Below are positions 24,073 to 33,363 of a DNA stretch of 40,849 bases, piece after piece. The stretch spans positions 1 to 40,849 of the forward strand of contig WGNK01000032.1 of assembly GCA_016124535.1 (NCBI GenBank). The letters are read 5' to 3'. This DNA comes from Azospirillum sp. (GTDB lineage: Bacteria; Pseudomonadota; Alphaproteobacteria; Azospirillales; Azospirillaceae). Position 1 is the stretch's first letter. Each line of letters begins with the position of its first letter. A program made the translations under genes and the position numbers. Under the pieces are notes generated by a model. The model saw nothing but the letters and a program-made list of their open reading frames with translations, made no database searches and was not told the origin of the DNA.

Positions 24073-26183
24073 GGTGAGCCTCCCGCCTTCCGGTTCAGCC
24101 CGATCGGCCCCAGTACCAGAATCGCAAAAACCATTGCCGATGTCGCGGTCAGGACCCCGATGCCGGTGACCGCCCCGCGGAAACCCCAGGCATCGACCAG
24201 CGCGGCAGCCAGCATCGGGCCGATGACCGAGCCCATGCGCTCGATCAGCCGGTAGACCGCCAGCACCGTGGTGGTACCCAGCGCCGAGATCTGGGTGCGG
24301 CACAGGCCGGGCACCAGCGCCAGCTGCGGTGCGATGCTGGCAGCATGGCCGATGCCGAGAAACAGCACCGCCAGCAGCACACCGCCGGAATCGGCGCGGA
24401 GTTGCACCGCCAGCATGCCCAACCCGCTGATCAGCCCGCCGCAGGCGACCAGGACTGCCGGCATGCGCAGCCGGTCGGACAATTGGGCGACCAGGGGCGT
24501 CAGCAGCAGGGTGGCGGCGCCATAGACCATCAGGATGCGGCCAGTCTCGGAACTCGAACTGCCCAGCTTGGCCAGATAGAGCGGTGCCAGATAGAACAGG
24601 AAGCCGGCGAGCGCGATCTTGCCCGGAACTGCGGCGAGGAAGGTCAGGCCGGCAAAACCGGGATTCGCCAACAGCCCGGCAACGTCGCGCAGGCGCAGGC
24701 GCGGACTGATTTCGGCCGGGCGTTCGCGCGGCTGGTCGGCCAGCAGCCAGAGCATCAGCATCAGGGACGCCAGCGCGCTGGCCGCAGACACCGCAAAGGT
24801 GCCGCGTGGGCCGATCTGGTCGGCGAGGATGCCGCCCAGCGCCGGGCCGGCGACCACCGCCGCGAACACAGCCCCCATGAACAAGGCCATGCTGCGCGTG
24901 CGCTTGCCGGGCTCGCTGGAGTCGGCGATATAGCCCTGGCCGGCGATATAGAGCGCCGCATAACCAACGCCGGAAAACATCCGCCACACCAGCAGATCCC
25001 AGAATCCGGAGGCCAACGCGGTCCCCAGATAGCCGATCACCAGGGGTGCCACGCCCAGAATGAACACCCGGCGCAATCCGTAGCGGTCCGCCAGCCGACC
25101 GGCAATCGGCGTCGTGACCACGATCGCCAGCATGAACAGGGTGATTGGCAAGCCGATCACGAAGGAGTCCGACCAGCCCTCGACCGGCCGATAAAGGCTG
25201 CGGACGTAGAGCGGCAGGAAGCTCCGGCTCATCTCCTCGGCCAGCATGAACAGGAAGACAGGCGCCCGCACTGCGTGAAGAAACAGCCGGTTGAATGTCT
25301 TCGGCTGATCGGGGTCGCCGAGCCTTGCCGCCGCGGTGACCGCGGTCAGCCGGACGTCGAGCCGTGCTGCCGCATCGTCGCCCAGGGTGCGCCGGACCAT
25401 CGCCGCCTCGATCCGCAGCGATTGCCAGGTCTCGGCCAGGCTGCGGACCAGGGTATTCCAGGCCTTGGCGACCCGCCGGCCGCCGCCTTGGGGGAACATC
25501 GGCAGGCGAAACGACAGATCGCCCTGTGCGGCCTGTTCGAGCACCGCATCGATCGTGCCCAGCGGTCGGACCAGCAACAAGGTGCCGGCGAGCAGAAGCA
25601 ATTCGAAGGCCGCGATAGCCGCAACCAGCAGGACGATCAGCAGATCCACCCCGACCGCCAGTTTCTGGGTGGTCAGATAGGCGGGATCGATCCCGAGTTC
25701 GACCTGGGCGGCAGTGGTTCCGGCCACCATGATCGGCACCCGCACCCGGTCGATGCCGGCCTCTGCCACCTGACCGACCCGGTACAGCGGCCGTCCCTCG
25801 GCGATCCCGATCTCGACATAAAGGATGTCGGGCTTGTCCTGGATCGCATCGGCCAGGAAGGGCGTCATGCCTTCCAGCCGGTCCAACGGGTTGCCCGCTT
25901 CGAGCAGGCGGCCGAGCTGGCCCGCGATCGAACGGCCCAGCGCTTCCGCCTTCTCTTCCAAAGCCGGAGTCAACTCGCGGTCGAACGGCGCCAGCATGGT
26001 ATAGGCTGCGGCTGCCGCGGCCGCCAACAGCAGCGCCACCACCACCACGAAGAAGGTCACCTGGAAATAACGGCTCCGGCGGGCAAGGCTCCGGCGGGCA
26101 AGATCGTCGGCACCCGCGGCCGCCGCTGGCGGGAGCGTCGGAGTTTGGGTCGTCGCCGGTATGGTTGTCGCCGGTGTGGTCAT
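24069..26183 (-). CDS. Sensor-HAMP domain fused to an MFS transporter
   Basis: The 704-residue protein has a polar Thr/Pro/Ala-rich N-terminus (1-38), helix 1 (40-63), a periplasmic sensor of about 110 residues (64-176), helix 2 (178-205), a HAMP-like segment (206-262) and a linker. A full 12-helix MFS transporter follows (about 296-700), with the signature GRLADRYGLRR at 362-372. Such a fusion suggests transport gated by, or reporting, a periplasmic signal. The frame is continuous and the start ATG overlaps the upstream stop as ATGA. The reading frame extends further upstream, but that part is antisense-type shadow of the neighbour and is rejected. Confidence 0.85.
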   Translation of the reverse strand: MTTPATTIPATTQTPTLPPAAAAGADDLARRSLARRSRYFQVTFFVVVVALLLAAAAAAAYTMLAPFDRELTPALEEKAEALGRSIAGQLGRLLEAGNPLDRLEGMTPFLADAIQDKPDILYVEIGIAEGRPLYRVGQVAEAGIDRVRVPIMVAGTTAAQVELGIDPAYLTTQKLAVGVDLLIVLLVAAIAAFELLLLAGTLLLVRPLGTIDAVLEQAAQGDLSFRLPMFPQGGGRRVAKAWNTLVRSLAETWQSLRIEAAMVRRTLGDDAAARLDVRLTAVTAAARLGDPDQPKTFNRLFLHAVRAPVFLFMLAEEMSRSFLPLYVRSLYRPVEGWSDSFVIGLPITLFMLAIVVTTPIAGRLADRYGLRRVFILGVAPLVIGYLGTALASGFWDLLVWRMFSGVGYAALYIAGQGYIADSSEPGKRTRSMALFMGAVFAAVVAGPALGGILADQIGPRGTFAVSAASALASLMLMLWLLADQPRERPAEISPRLRLRDVAGLLANPGFAGLTFLAAVPGKIALAGFLFYLAPLYLAKLGSSSSETGRILMVYGAATLLLTPLVAQLSDRLRMPAVLVACGGLISGLGMLAVQLRADSGGVLLAVLFLGIGHAASIAPQLALVPGLCRTQISALGTTTVLAVYRLIERMGSVIGPMLAAALVDAWGFRGAVTGIGVLTATSAMVFAILVLGPIGLNRKAGGSP

Positions 26184-26935
26184 AGCTGATCGAGCCGATC
26201 GATTTCCTGGTGAACGTCGGAGAGATTGCGCCGCACCGCGGCGACCACCGTCAGCGCGGCTCCCAGCACCGGTTCGTCGGGGTGGTCGGAAACCCTTCCC
26301 CGGCCGGCCACCTCGGCCAGCGCCTGCTCGATCGCCCGCACCCGCCGGACCGGCCAGCGCAGCACCAGCAGCAGCACCGGCAACAATACCAGCGAGCAGC
26401 TGATGATAATGATCACGGCATTTTCGACCATGTCCTTGGTCGCCCGCGTCAGGCGTTCGTCGCGCTGGGCATTGGCGTAGCCCAGCACCACGGTGCCGAG
26501 ATAGGGGCTGAATGCCGAGGCCAGCCGGATACCCAGGATCATCCCCTCGGCATCGCCCAGCTGCCAGATGCCGCCGCCGCGTCGGGCCGCCTCTAGCCAA
26601 GCCGGCGGAACCGGCGAGCCGACATTGGTCGGGTCGGTGCTGAGCCGGACGGCGCCCTCGGTATCGAAGATTTCGACGAAGCGAAGATTGCGGTCGGCCG
26701 CGACCTCACGGCTCATCGCGGCCTTGGCCTCGGTCACGTCCTCCAGTCCGACGCCCAGGTTGACGCCGTCTTCGATATAGGAGCGCATGTCGCCGATCAC
26801 CGAACGGTAATGAGCATCGATCGTCGTGGACAATGCATCCTTGAATTTGTTGGTTGTCAGCAGGACGGTGAGCGTGACCGTACAGATCAGAATCGTAAGC
26901 ACGATGGCCTGAATGCGGGCGACCAGTCCAGTCAT
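26180..26935 (-). CDS. TM-sensor-TM-HAMP protein without output domain
   Basis: The 251-residue protein has helix 1 (9-28), a periplasmic sensor (29-170) containing NLRFVEIFDTEGAVRLSTDP, a typical Cache-like strand pattern, helix 2 (171-193) and a HAMP-like cytoplasmic tail (194-250) that then ends. There is no kinase, cyclase, MCP or phosphatase domain. It probably acts as a partner or heterodimer subunit of another HAMP protein of the operon. The ATG at 26935 follows GAGGA. It overlaps the next gene by ATGA. About 71 bp separate it from the GGDEF/EAL gene upstream. Confidence 0.82.
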   Translation of the reverse strand: MTGLVARIQAIVLTILICTVTLTVLLTTNKFKDALSTTIDAHYRSVIGDMRSYIEDGVNLGVGLEDVTEAKAAMSREVAADRNLRFVEIFDTEGAVRLSTDPTNVGSPVPPAWLEAARRGGGIWQLGDAEGMILGIRLASAFSPYLGTVVLGYANAQRDERLTRATKDMVENAVIIIISCSLVLLPVLLLVLRWPVRRVRAIEQALAEVAGRGRVSDHPDEPVLGAALTVVAAVRRNLSDVHQEIDRLDQL

Positions 26936-27006
26936 CGAGGTCCTCGATTGGGATCCGGGCCTGTAGACCCGGTGTTCGATCGATTTATTTTCGCAACCAT
27001 AGCGAA

Positions 27007-30000
27007 TCAATTTTTTCGCGTCACGTCCTTAGATCCGGGGGCGGTACCGCTCGGCCACCCCGGCAGGGTCGCCGGAAAGCTCGCCGCCGCCGCCGCGAAG
27101 GCCTCGGCGACCAGCGGCCGGCCAATATGGAAGCCTTGAGCGAAGTTGCAGCCGTTGCGGCTGAGAAAGGCCAGCTGCTCTGCGGTTTCGACGCCTTCGC
27201 CGGTGACTTTGAGATGGAGCCGCTGGGCCATCGCGATGATCGCCTCGGCCAGCGCCGCCGCCTCGCTGTTGGTGGTCACGTCGCGGATGAAACTGCGGTC
27301 GATTTTAAGGCTGTGGAGCGGAAACCGGCGCAGGTAGCCAAGAGAGGAATAGCCGGTGCCGAAATCATCGACCGACAGTCGAAAACCCATCTCAGCCAGC
27401 AAGTTGAGGGTGTCGCCACAATGCGGCATGTCGTCGACCAGCAGGCTTTCGGTTATTTCCAGCTCAAGATGGCGGGCCGACAGCCGGTACGCCGGCAGCA
27501 AGCGTTCGAGCGATTCGACCAGGCCCGCCCCGCGGAACTGCCGGCTCGAAACATTGATCGCGACGCTGGGCAGGTCGAGACCGCTGTCATGCCACTGGCG
27601 CAACTGGCGGCAGACCGTTTCCAGCACCCATTCCCCCAGTGCGATGATCTGTCCGGTTTCCTCGGCGAGCGGGATGAACTGCTCCGGCGGGACTTCTCCC
27701 AGCTCGGCATTGTGCCAGCGCAGCAGGGCCTCGGCACCGATCAGGCCGCCGCTCGCCACCTCGATCAGCGGCTGATAGACGACATGGAATTCCTGGCGTT
27801 CGAGCGCGCGGCGCAACTGAGAATCGACGATCATGCGCCGCCGCGCGCGGCGGTTGAGGTGTTCGGTGAAAAAGCGATAGGTGTTCCGCCCCTCCGCCTT
27901 GGCCTGATACATCGCGGAGTCGGCGTTCCGCATCAGGACATGGGCGTCGGAACCGTCGAGCGGGGCGATCGTGACGCCGATGCTGGCGGTCGAAAAGACC
28001 TCGCAGCCGTCGAGATCGAACGGCCGCAGGAATTTTTCCAGAACCTTGTTGGCGACCACCTCGGCGTGAACCGGCGCCTTCAGGCTGGACAGAATGATCA
28101 TGAACTCGTCGCCGCCGAATCGCGCGACGGTATCCTCCTCCCGCAGGCAGGTCTTGATCCGGGCTGCACTCTCCTGGAGCAGGCAGTCGCCTGCCGCATG
28201 GCCCAGGGTATCGTTGACATGCTTGAAATTGTCGATGTCGATGAAGAGCAGCGACAGCAGATCGCCATCGCGACGGCTGCGCGCCAGCGCCGTCTGCAGC
28301 CGGTCGAACGCGAGCAGCCGATTGGGCAGGCCGGTCAGCTGGTCGTAATTGGCCTGACGGACCAGCTGCTCCTCGTATTGTTTGCGGACAGTGATGTCTT
28401 CCTTGACCGCCAGGTAATGGGTGATGTCGCCGGCCGGTCCGCGGATCGGCGAGATCGAGGCGAACTCCCAGAACAGGGCGCCGTCCTTCCGGCAGTTGAG
28501 CAACTCGCCGCGCCACTCATGGCCCGATCCTATCGTCTTCCACAGCTGCCGATACTGATCATCGGAGGTGTAGCCCGACTTCAGGATGTTCGGGTTGCGT
28601 CCGATCGCCTCTTCCGCGCTGTAACCGGTAAGCTCGACAAATTTCGGATTGACGTATTCGATCCGGCCGTCGGTGTCGGTAATCACCACCGAGGCCGGGC
28701 TCTGCTCGACCGCGCGCGACAGCTTGCGCAGCGTGTCCTCGGTCTGCCGGCGGGCACCGATATCGCTGAAACTGATCACCGCACCCATCCGCTGGCCGTC
28801 GGATATCAGAGGTCTGGACTTGACCTCGACCTGGATCGGCGAACCGGTCCTGGCCCGGAACACCAGGTCATCGCGCTGAAAGCCTGGCCCCTCACGGCAG
28901 GTCCGTAAAATCGGACAGGTGGCGTCGAAACACGGATTGCCATCGCCATCGGTATGATGGAACACCTCTTGAACCGGCCGGCCGACCAGATCGGCCGGCC
29001 GGTCATAGCCCAGCAGACGCACCGCCGCGGGATTGCAGAACGAGCAGAGTCCCTGACGATCGAGCCCGAGAATACCCTCAGCCGAGGATTCGAGCAGCAG
29101 GCGCAGACGTTCCTCGCTGGTGCGCAGGTCGGCGGTGCGCGCTTCGATCCGGCGCTCCAGATCCTCGTGGATCTGGCGCAACGCCGCTTCGGCCTGACGG
29201 CGCGCGGTGATGTCGGTGGCGCTGCCGCGATAGCCCTGGAACGCCCCGGTCTCGTCGAATACCGGCGCACCGTTGAGCTGAACCGGGAGACGGTGGCCAT
29301 CGGCACAGACCACCCAGAATTCAAAGCCGCGAAACGGCTGGCGTCGCTCGATGATCCGGCGGTGTTCTTGCCACCCCTCGGGGTCGGCCGCGACCTGCTC
29401 GGGGTCGACATGATCCCAGCGGGTCTTGCCCACCAGATCGCTGACCGGACGCCCGGTCATTTCGCTGAAGCGCGGCGAAAGATAGGTGAAGCGGAGGTCC
29501 GGCCCCATCTCCCAGAACCAGTCCGACGCGATCTCGACGATATCCCGGAAGCGCGCCTCGCTGTCTTTCAGCGCCCGCGTCCGTTCGGCCACTCCCCGTT
29601 CCAATTCGTCATTGGCCCTGCGCAATGCCTCTTCCTGACGCTTGCGTTCGATCACCCGCCCGAGTTCGACGCCGATATGGGCCAAGGTTGACAGGAGCGC
29701 CGGATCCGGCGGCGTCAAACGGTCGGAAAAGAATTCGACCACCGCGACGGTCGCGCCGCGGATGGTCACCGGCAGGGCGAAGGCGCTCCGGATGCCGTCC
29801 GCGGCCGCCGCCTCGGTCCGCAGGAAGCGGCTGTCGGTGGCAAGATCGGTGATCCAGACCGGAGCCCCGCTTGCCAGGACCTGTCCAGGCAGCCCGATCC
29901 CGGAGCGGAACCGGTAGTCACGGGTAGCCGCGCAGAAGGAGGCGAAGCGGCCGCCGGCATCGGGATACCACAGGGCGGTCGATACCATGGCATCGCCGCC

Positions 30001-31335
30001 GTCGGCGTCAAACACATAGACGTGGCCGAGCGGCCAGCCGGTGAAGTCGCACAAATGGCTGAGACAACACGCCAGCGCGGCATCCGCCCCGACCGCCTCG
30101 CTGGCGGCCAGTGCGATATCCAGCAGCAGCCGCAGCAGGGTTTCCCGGCGCTGCAGCTCCCGTTCGGCCTCCTTGCGCAAGCTGATGTCGCGGGTCGAGC
30201 CGATCATGCCGATGGCCCGGCCCTTGTCGTCGCGGGTGGCGATGCCGCGATCGAGCAGCCAGCGCCAACCGCCGGCGGGGCCGCCCAGGCGGTATTCGGA
30301 AACATAACGTTCGGTCTTACCGCGCAGATGGTCGCGCAGCGCCGCCTGGTAAGCCGCCGCATCGTCGGGATGGACGTGCGAGAGCCACCGCCGCCCCGTG
30401 CAGTCCGCGCCGTCGAGCCCGAGAATTTCCTGGAATTGAGGTCGAACGGCGCGGTCAGTCCGGGGATCCCACTCCCACAGGGTATCCCCTGTGGCCGCCA
30501 TCACCAGGGCATAGCGCTCCTCGCTGCGGCGGAGGGCCGCTTCGGCGGCCCGGCGTTCGGTCACGTCGAGCATGGTTCCGACCAGACCGCCGACGCCGCC
30601 ATCCGCGCCGGGAAAGCACGCTTTGGCGAACTGGATGTCGCGCAGGCCCTTTTCGGGATGCTCGACCTGGGCCTCGTAGAATTGGACGCCGCCGGCCGCC
30701 AACAGACGCCGGTCGGCCTCGGAATAGCCCTGGGCAAGCTGCGGCTGCGCGATATCGAATACGGTACGCCCGATGATCTCCTGACGCGGTCGCCCGAGAA
30801 AGGCCTCGAAGGCGCGGTTGCAACCGAGGTAGCGGCCGGCACTGTCCTTATAAAAAATCGGTACCGGAATGATCTCGATCAGATCATGCCCGATCGTTAC
30901 GCCTTGTTCGGCCGGCCTCCCTGCCGCCGCAGCCATCGGCCCGACCGGCGGCACCGCGAAGCAAATGGTTACCAGGCCGCCGTCCGGGAGCGGCTGGTCG
31001 TGGACGGCAATCGACCGGCCATCGCGCAACCGTAGCATCCAGACCGCCGGGCTCCGGCATTTGGCCTGTCCGATCCGGGTACTGATCAACGTGTCCGCCG
31101 CGCCGGCGGGCAATTCGGCCGCCGCGGCGACGATCCGGACCAAACAGTCGAAGGTCATGCCGGTTTCGAAGGCGGAAGCCTCGAGCCCGAGCAGTTCTTG
31201 AAAATTTTGGTTGTAAAACTCCAAAATCATTTGGTCATTGAATATACCTATGCCGCACGATAGTAAATTCTCGCGCTCGCAAACCATCGGCTCGATCGAG
31301 TTGGACCGACTATCGCCCTTATCTGCTGCCGTCAT
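27007..31335 (-). CDS. Multi-PAS/GAF diguanylate cyclase/phosphodiesterase (GGDEF-EAL)
   Basis: The 1442-residue protein has no membrane helix. The order is roughly a PAS-like region (20-130), PAS (150-265), PAS (270-395), GAF (405-560), PAS (590-710), PAS (735-865), PAS (875-995), GGDEF (1010-1165) and EAL (1180-1430). The GGDEF motif is intact in ARFGGDEF and is preceded, five residues away, by an RxxD inhibitory site (REED). The EAL domain has EALLRW and DDFGTGYSSL, so both activities are possible. It makes or breaks cyclic di-GMP in the cytoplasm. It is the first gene of the signalling cassette, with 126 bp to the FHA gene upstream. Confidence 0.93.
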   Translation of the reverse strand: MTAADKGDSRSNSIEPMVCERENLLSCGIGIFNDQMILEFYNQNFQELLGLEASAFETGMTFDCLVRIVAAAAELPAGAADTLISTRIGQAKCRSPAVWMLRLRDGRSIAVHDQPLPDGGLVTICFAVPPVGPMAAAAGRPAEQGVTIGHDLIEIIPVPIFYKDSAGRYLGCNRAFEAFLGRPRQEIIGRTVFDIAQPQLAQGYSEADRRLLAAGGVQFYEAQVEHPEKGLRDIQFAKACFPGADGGVGGLVGTMLDVTERRAAEAALRRSEERYALVMAATGDTLWEWDPRTDRAVRPQFQEILGLDGADCTGRRWLSHVHPDDAAAYQAALRDHLRGKTERYVSEYRLGGPAGGWRWLLDRGIATRDDKGRAIGMIGSTRDISLRKEAERELQRRETLLRLLLDIALAASEAVGADAALACCLSHLCDFTGWPLGHVYVFDADGGDAMVSTALWYPDAGGRFASFCAATRDYRFRSGIGLPGQVLASGAPVWITDLATDSRFLRTEAAAADGIRSAFALPVTIRGATVAVVEFFSDRLTPPDPALLSTLAHIGVELGRVIERKRQEEALRRANDELERGVAERTRALKDSEARFRDIVEIASDWFWEMGPDLRFTYLSPRFSEMTGRPVSDLVGKTRWDHVDPEQVAADPEGWQEHRRIIERRQPFRGFEFWVVCADGHRLPVQLNGAPVFDETGAFQGYRGSATDITARRQAEAALRQIHEDLERRIEARTADLRTSEERLRLLLESSAEGILGLDRQGLCSFCNPAAVRLLGYDRPADLVGRPVQEVFHHTDGDGNPCFDATCPILRTCREGPGFQRDDLVFRARTGSPIQVEVKSRPLISDGQRMGAVISFSDIGARRQTEDTLRKLSRAVEQSPASVVITDTDGRIEYVNPKFVELTGYSAEEAIGRNPNILKSGYTSDDQYRQLWKTIGSGHEWRGELLNCRKDGALFWEFASISPIRGPAGDITHYLAVKEDITVRKQYEEQLVRQANYDQLTGLPNRLLAFDRLQTALARSRRDGDLLSLLFIDIDNFKHVNDTLGHAAGDCLLQESAARIKTCLREEDTVARFGGDEFMIILSSLKAPVHAEVVANKVLEKFLRPFDLDGCEVFSTASIGVTIAPLDGSDAHVLMRNADSAMYQAKAEGRNTYRFFTEHLNRRARRRMIVDSQLRRALERQEFHVVYQPLIEVASGGLIGAEALLRWHNAELGEVPPEQFIPLAEETGQIIALGEWVLETVCRQLRQWHDSGLDLPSVAINVSSRQFRGAGLVESLERLLPAYRLSARHLELEITESLLVDDMPHCGDTLNLLAEMGFRLSVDDFGTGYSSLGYLRRFPLHSLKIDRSFIRDVTTNSEAAALAEAIIAMAQRLHLKVTGEGVETAEQLAFLSRNGCNFAQGFHIGRPLVAEAFAAAAASFPATLPGWPSGTAPGSKDVTRKN

Positions 31336-31461
31336 TTCGCTTCATCTGACAAAAAGAGCGAATCAAGCCGAGCGGGGAAAACAAAATGAATACGGCGAAC
31401 TGTCTTGTCAAGGACGAAACCGGCAATAATTTTGTCGCTGTCACCGGTCGATCGCACGTCG

Positions 31462-33363
31462 TCATCGATTGCCGACATATCTGAAGCCAATGGCATGGGA
31501 CTGCCCGGCAAGATCGATCGTCGGGTCGGCTCCCGGAAATATCATGCCGCTCCCGTCCAATGCGAAAGAAGTTCCTTTGAGGACCACCGACGGCTGATCG
31601 TCCATCTGCACGTAAGTGCCGTTTTTGCTGTGATCAACCAGAAAATAGCGGTCGTCATCCCGATGAATCTTGGCGTGAGCGCGCGAAGCGCCGGCAAACC
31701 TGACGATCATGTCGCAATCCGGATTGCGGCCGATCACGAATACCGGAACACTGTGGTCCAGAACGTGATCTTCCCCTTGATAGGTGAGGATCAGGTGGGG
31801 TCGGTCGAGTGCGTTTTCGGGAACCACCGGCGAAAAATCAATGGTTGCCGCCTCGGCGATCTCGCTCGCCGGGTCCGGCAGTCTGCCCGGACGGCGGGCC
31901 GGCTTCGGCGGTGCTGCGAGACGAGCCCGCTCGTCGGCATGGGCCAGCAGTTCGAGGCGCTCCATAAAGCGAATGGCAAGGTCCTGGGGAATGCCGCCGG
32001 CGAACAAGCGCGGGCGGAAATGCTCGGCAATGGATCCGCCGTGCAGAATGGTCTCTTCCAGGGGCAGGAATTCCCGGATCGATTGGATGCCGGCGAAAAT
32101 CTCGCCGACCCTGGCGGTCAGCCAGGTTGCCTTGCGCAGCCCCAGTTCGGTGGTCAGCAGGTCGAGCAGGTAGCCGATTCGATCGGCCGGCAGCGACAAC
32201 AGCCCCAATACCTTTTCCACCGCACTTTCGAACGGCAGATCGTCGTGACCGCCGCTGAATGCCGTCTTGGCCCGCCGGGTTACCGCGCCACACATCGGCC
32301 CTCGCCCCTTGAAGCCGCCATACTCCGTGACCATCGGGAGCAGGCGGCGCAGGGCGGCACTGTCACCGCCGCGGCCAAGCTTGGTCAGTGGCGCCGAGCC
32401 GTCGAGCGCACGGGTGATCACCGCGATCAGCACGTCTCTGGTCCTGGGCAGGACGTGGCGGTTGATCTGCCGGTTCAGCTGCAGCAGGCAGGGGGTTCCG
32501 GGCAACCGGTCGTCGAGCCGGCCGGTTGCCAGCGCCGCCAATGCCGAGAGCGCGGAAACCAGGTCGGGAGCATAGCCGATCACGGCGCGAACCGGTGTGC
32601 TGCCGTCGAGCAGCTCGGCCAGAAATTCGTCGAGGCAGGCGACCGCCGCGTCGCTCGGGGTTTCCTCAAACAGCGCGCACAGCGCCGCCAGCTTGGGACC
32701 CCAGTCGCGCGCCTCCTCGATGGCTTTGGCCACGGCGAAGGTGATAATGCGGTGACCCTGTTCGGGCGGTCGCTGCCCGGCGACGTAATCGATCAGGCTG
32801 CTCAAACCATGTTCTGCGAGATGGCCGAGAAACGGCGCCAGGTCGCCGGATTCTTTGGCCAGTGCGGTAATTTCACGGAAAAACCGGGTCAGCTCGTCGG
32901 CCCGCAGGTCGGGCTTGGTCGTGGCGCGCGTGGCCTGGAGCTTGGCCAGGCGGTGGATTGCCGGGTTGAACAGCCCGGCTTCCCGCTCGATCATCCGCAG
33001 CATCATGTAATGATGCAAGACTTCCGCCGGGATCATGACCTGTTCGTCAAAATATTTGCGCAACAGGCGGATCAGGGTATGCCGGCTGTCAAACCGGTAG
33101 ACATCCCAGTAACTCTTGCAGAAATAAGCCTGGTGAATTTCCGAGACGGATACGGTCTTGCCGCCGCCGCTATAGGCCTTCTCAAATATAAGTTTGGCAT
33201 TATCCTTGGCATCGATCTTGCTCACCCGAACCGCAGTAAATTTTGCCAGACTGAGCAAGTACTCTGCCCTGGCCAGCGCGTCCTGCTCGCCGTCGAAGAC
33301 GCCATCGATCTGTGGCTTGCCCTTGGTGTCAACGGATACCTCGTATTTGTATGACCTAATCAT
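31462..33363 (-). CDS. FHA-domain protein with large unknown N-terminal region
   Basis: The 633-residue protein ends in a forkhead-associated domain (about 520-605), recognised by VFVIGRNPDCDMIV, SRAHAKIH and DHSKNGTYV, which binds phosphothreonine peptides. The first 500 residues are unrecognised: a small alpha/beta start (1-75) and then mostly helices. A Pro/Arg-rich linker (about 480-510) precedes the FHA domain. No Ser/Thr kinase is encoded in the window, so the phosphorylated partner is unknown. The ATG overlaps the stop of a 56-codon ORF upstream (ATGA). Proximity to the cyclic di-GMP and SpoIIE genes hints at a common signalling role. Confidence 0.85.
   Translation of the reverse strand: MIRSYKYEVSVDTKGKPQIDGVFDGEQDALARAEYLLSLAKFTAVRVSKIDAKDNAKLIFEKAYSGGGKTVSVSEIHQAYFCKSYWDVYRFDSRHTLIRLLRKYFDEQVMIPAEVLHHYMMLRMIEREAGLFNPAIHRLAKLQATRATTKPDLRADELTRFFREITALAKESGDLAPFLGHLAEHGLSSLIDYVAGQRPPEQGHRIITFAVAKAIEEARDWGPKLAALCALFEETPSDAAVACLDEFLAELLDGSTPVRAVIGYAPDLVSALSALAALATGRLDDRLPGTPCLLQLNRQINRHVLPRTRDVLIAVITRALDGSAPLTKLGRGGDSAALRRLLPMVTEYGGFKGRGPMCGAVTRRAKTAFSGGHDDLPFESAVEKVLGLLSLPADRIGYLLDLLTTELGLRKATWLTARVGEIFAGIQSIREFLPLEETILHGGSIAEHFRPRLFAGGIPQDLAIRFMERLELLAHADERARLAAPPKPARRPGRLPDPASEIAEAATIDFSPVVPENALDRPHLILTYQGEDHVLDHSVPVFVIGRNPDCDMIVRFAGASRAHAKIHRDDDRYFLVDHSKNGTYVQMDDQPSVVLKGTSFALDGSGMIFPGADPTIDLAGQSHAIGFRYVGNR

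Noticed and set aside
24069..26600. Longer start for the HAMP-MFS gene, extending the frame to 26600
   Set aside because: The added part overlaps the sensor gene in another frame and is Arg/Gly-rich; the ATG at 26183 has an ATGA overlap with the upstream stop.
31405..33354. A 649-codon plus-strand frame opposite the FHA gene
   Set aside because: Antisense to an identified FHA-domain protein; composition is Gln/Arg-rich with no motif.
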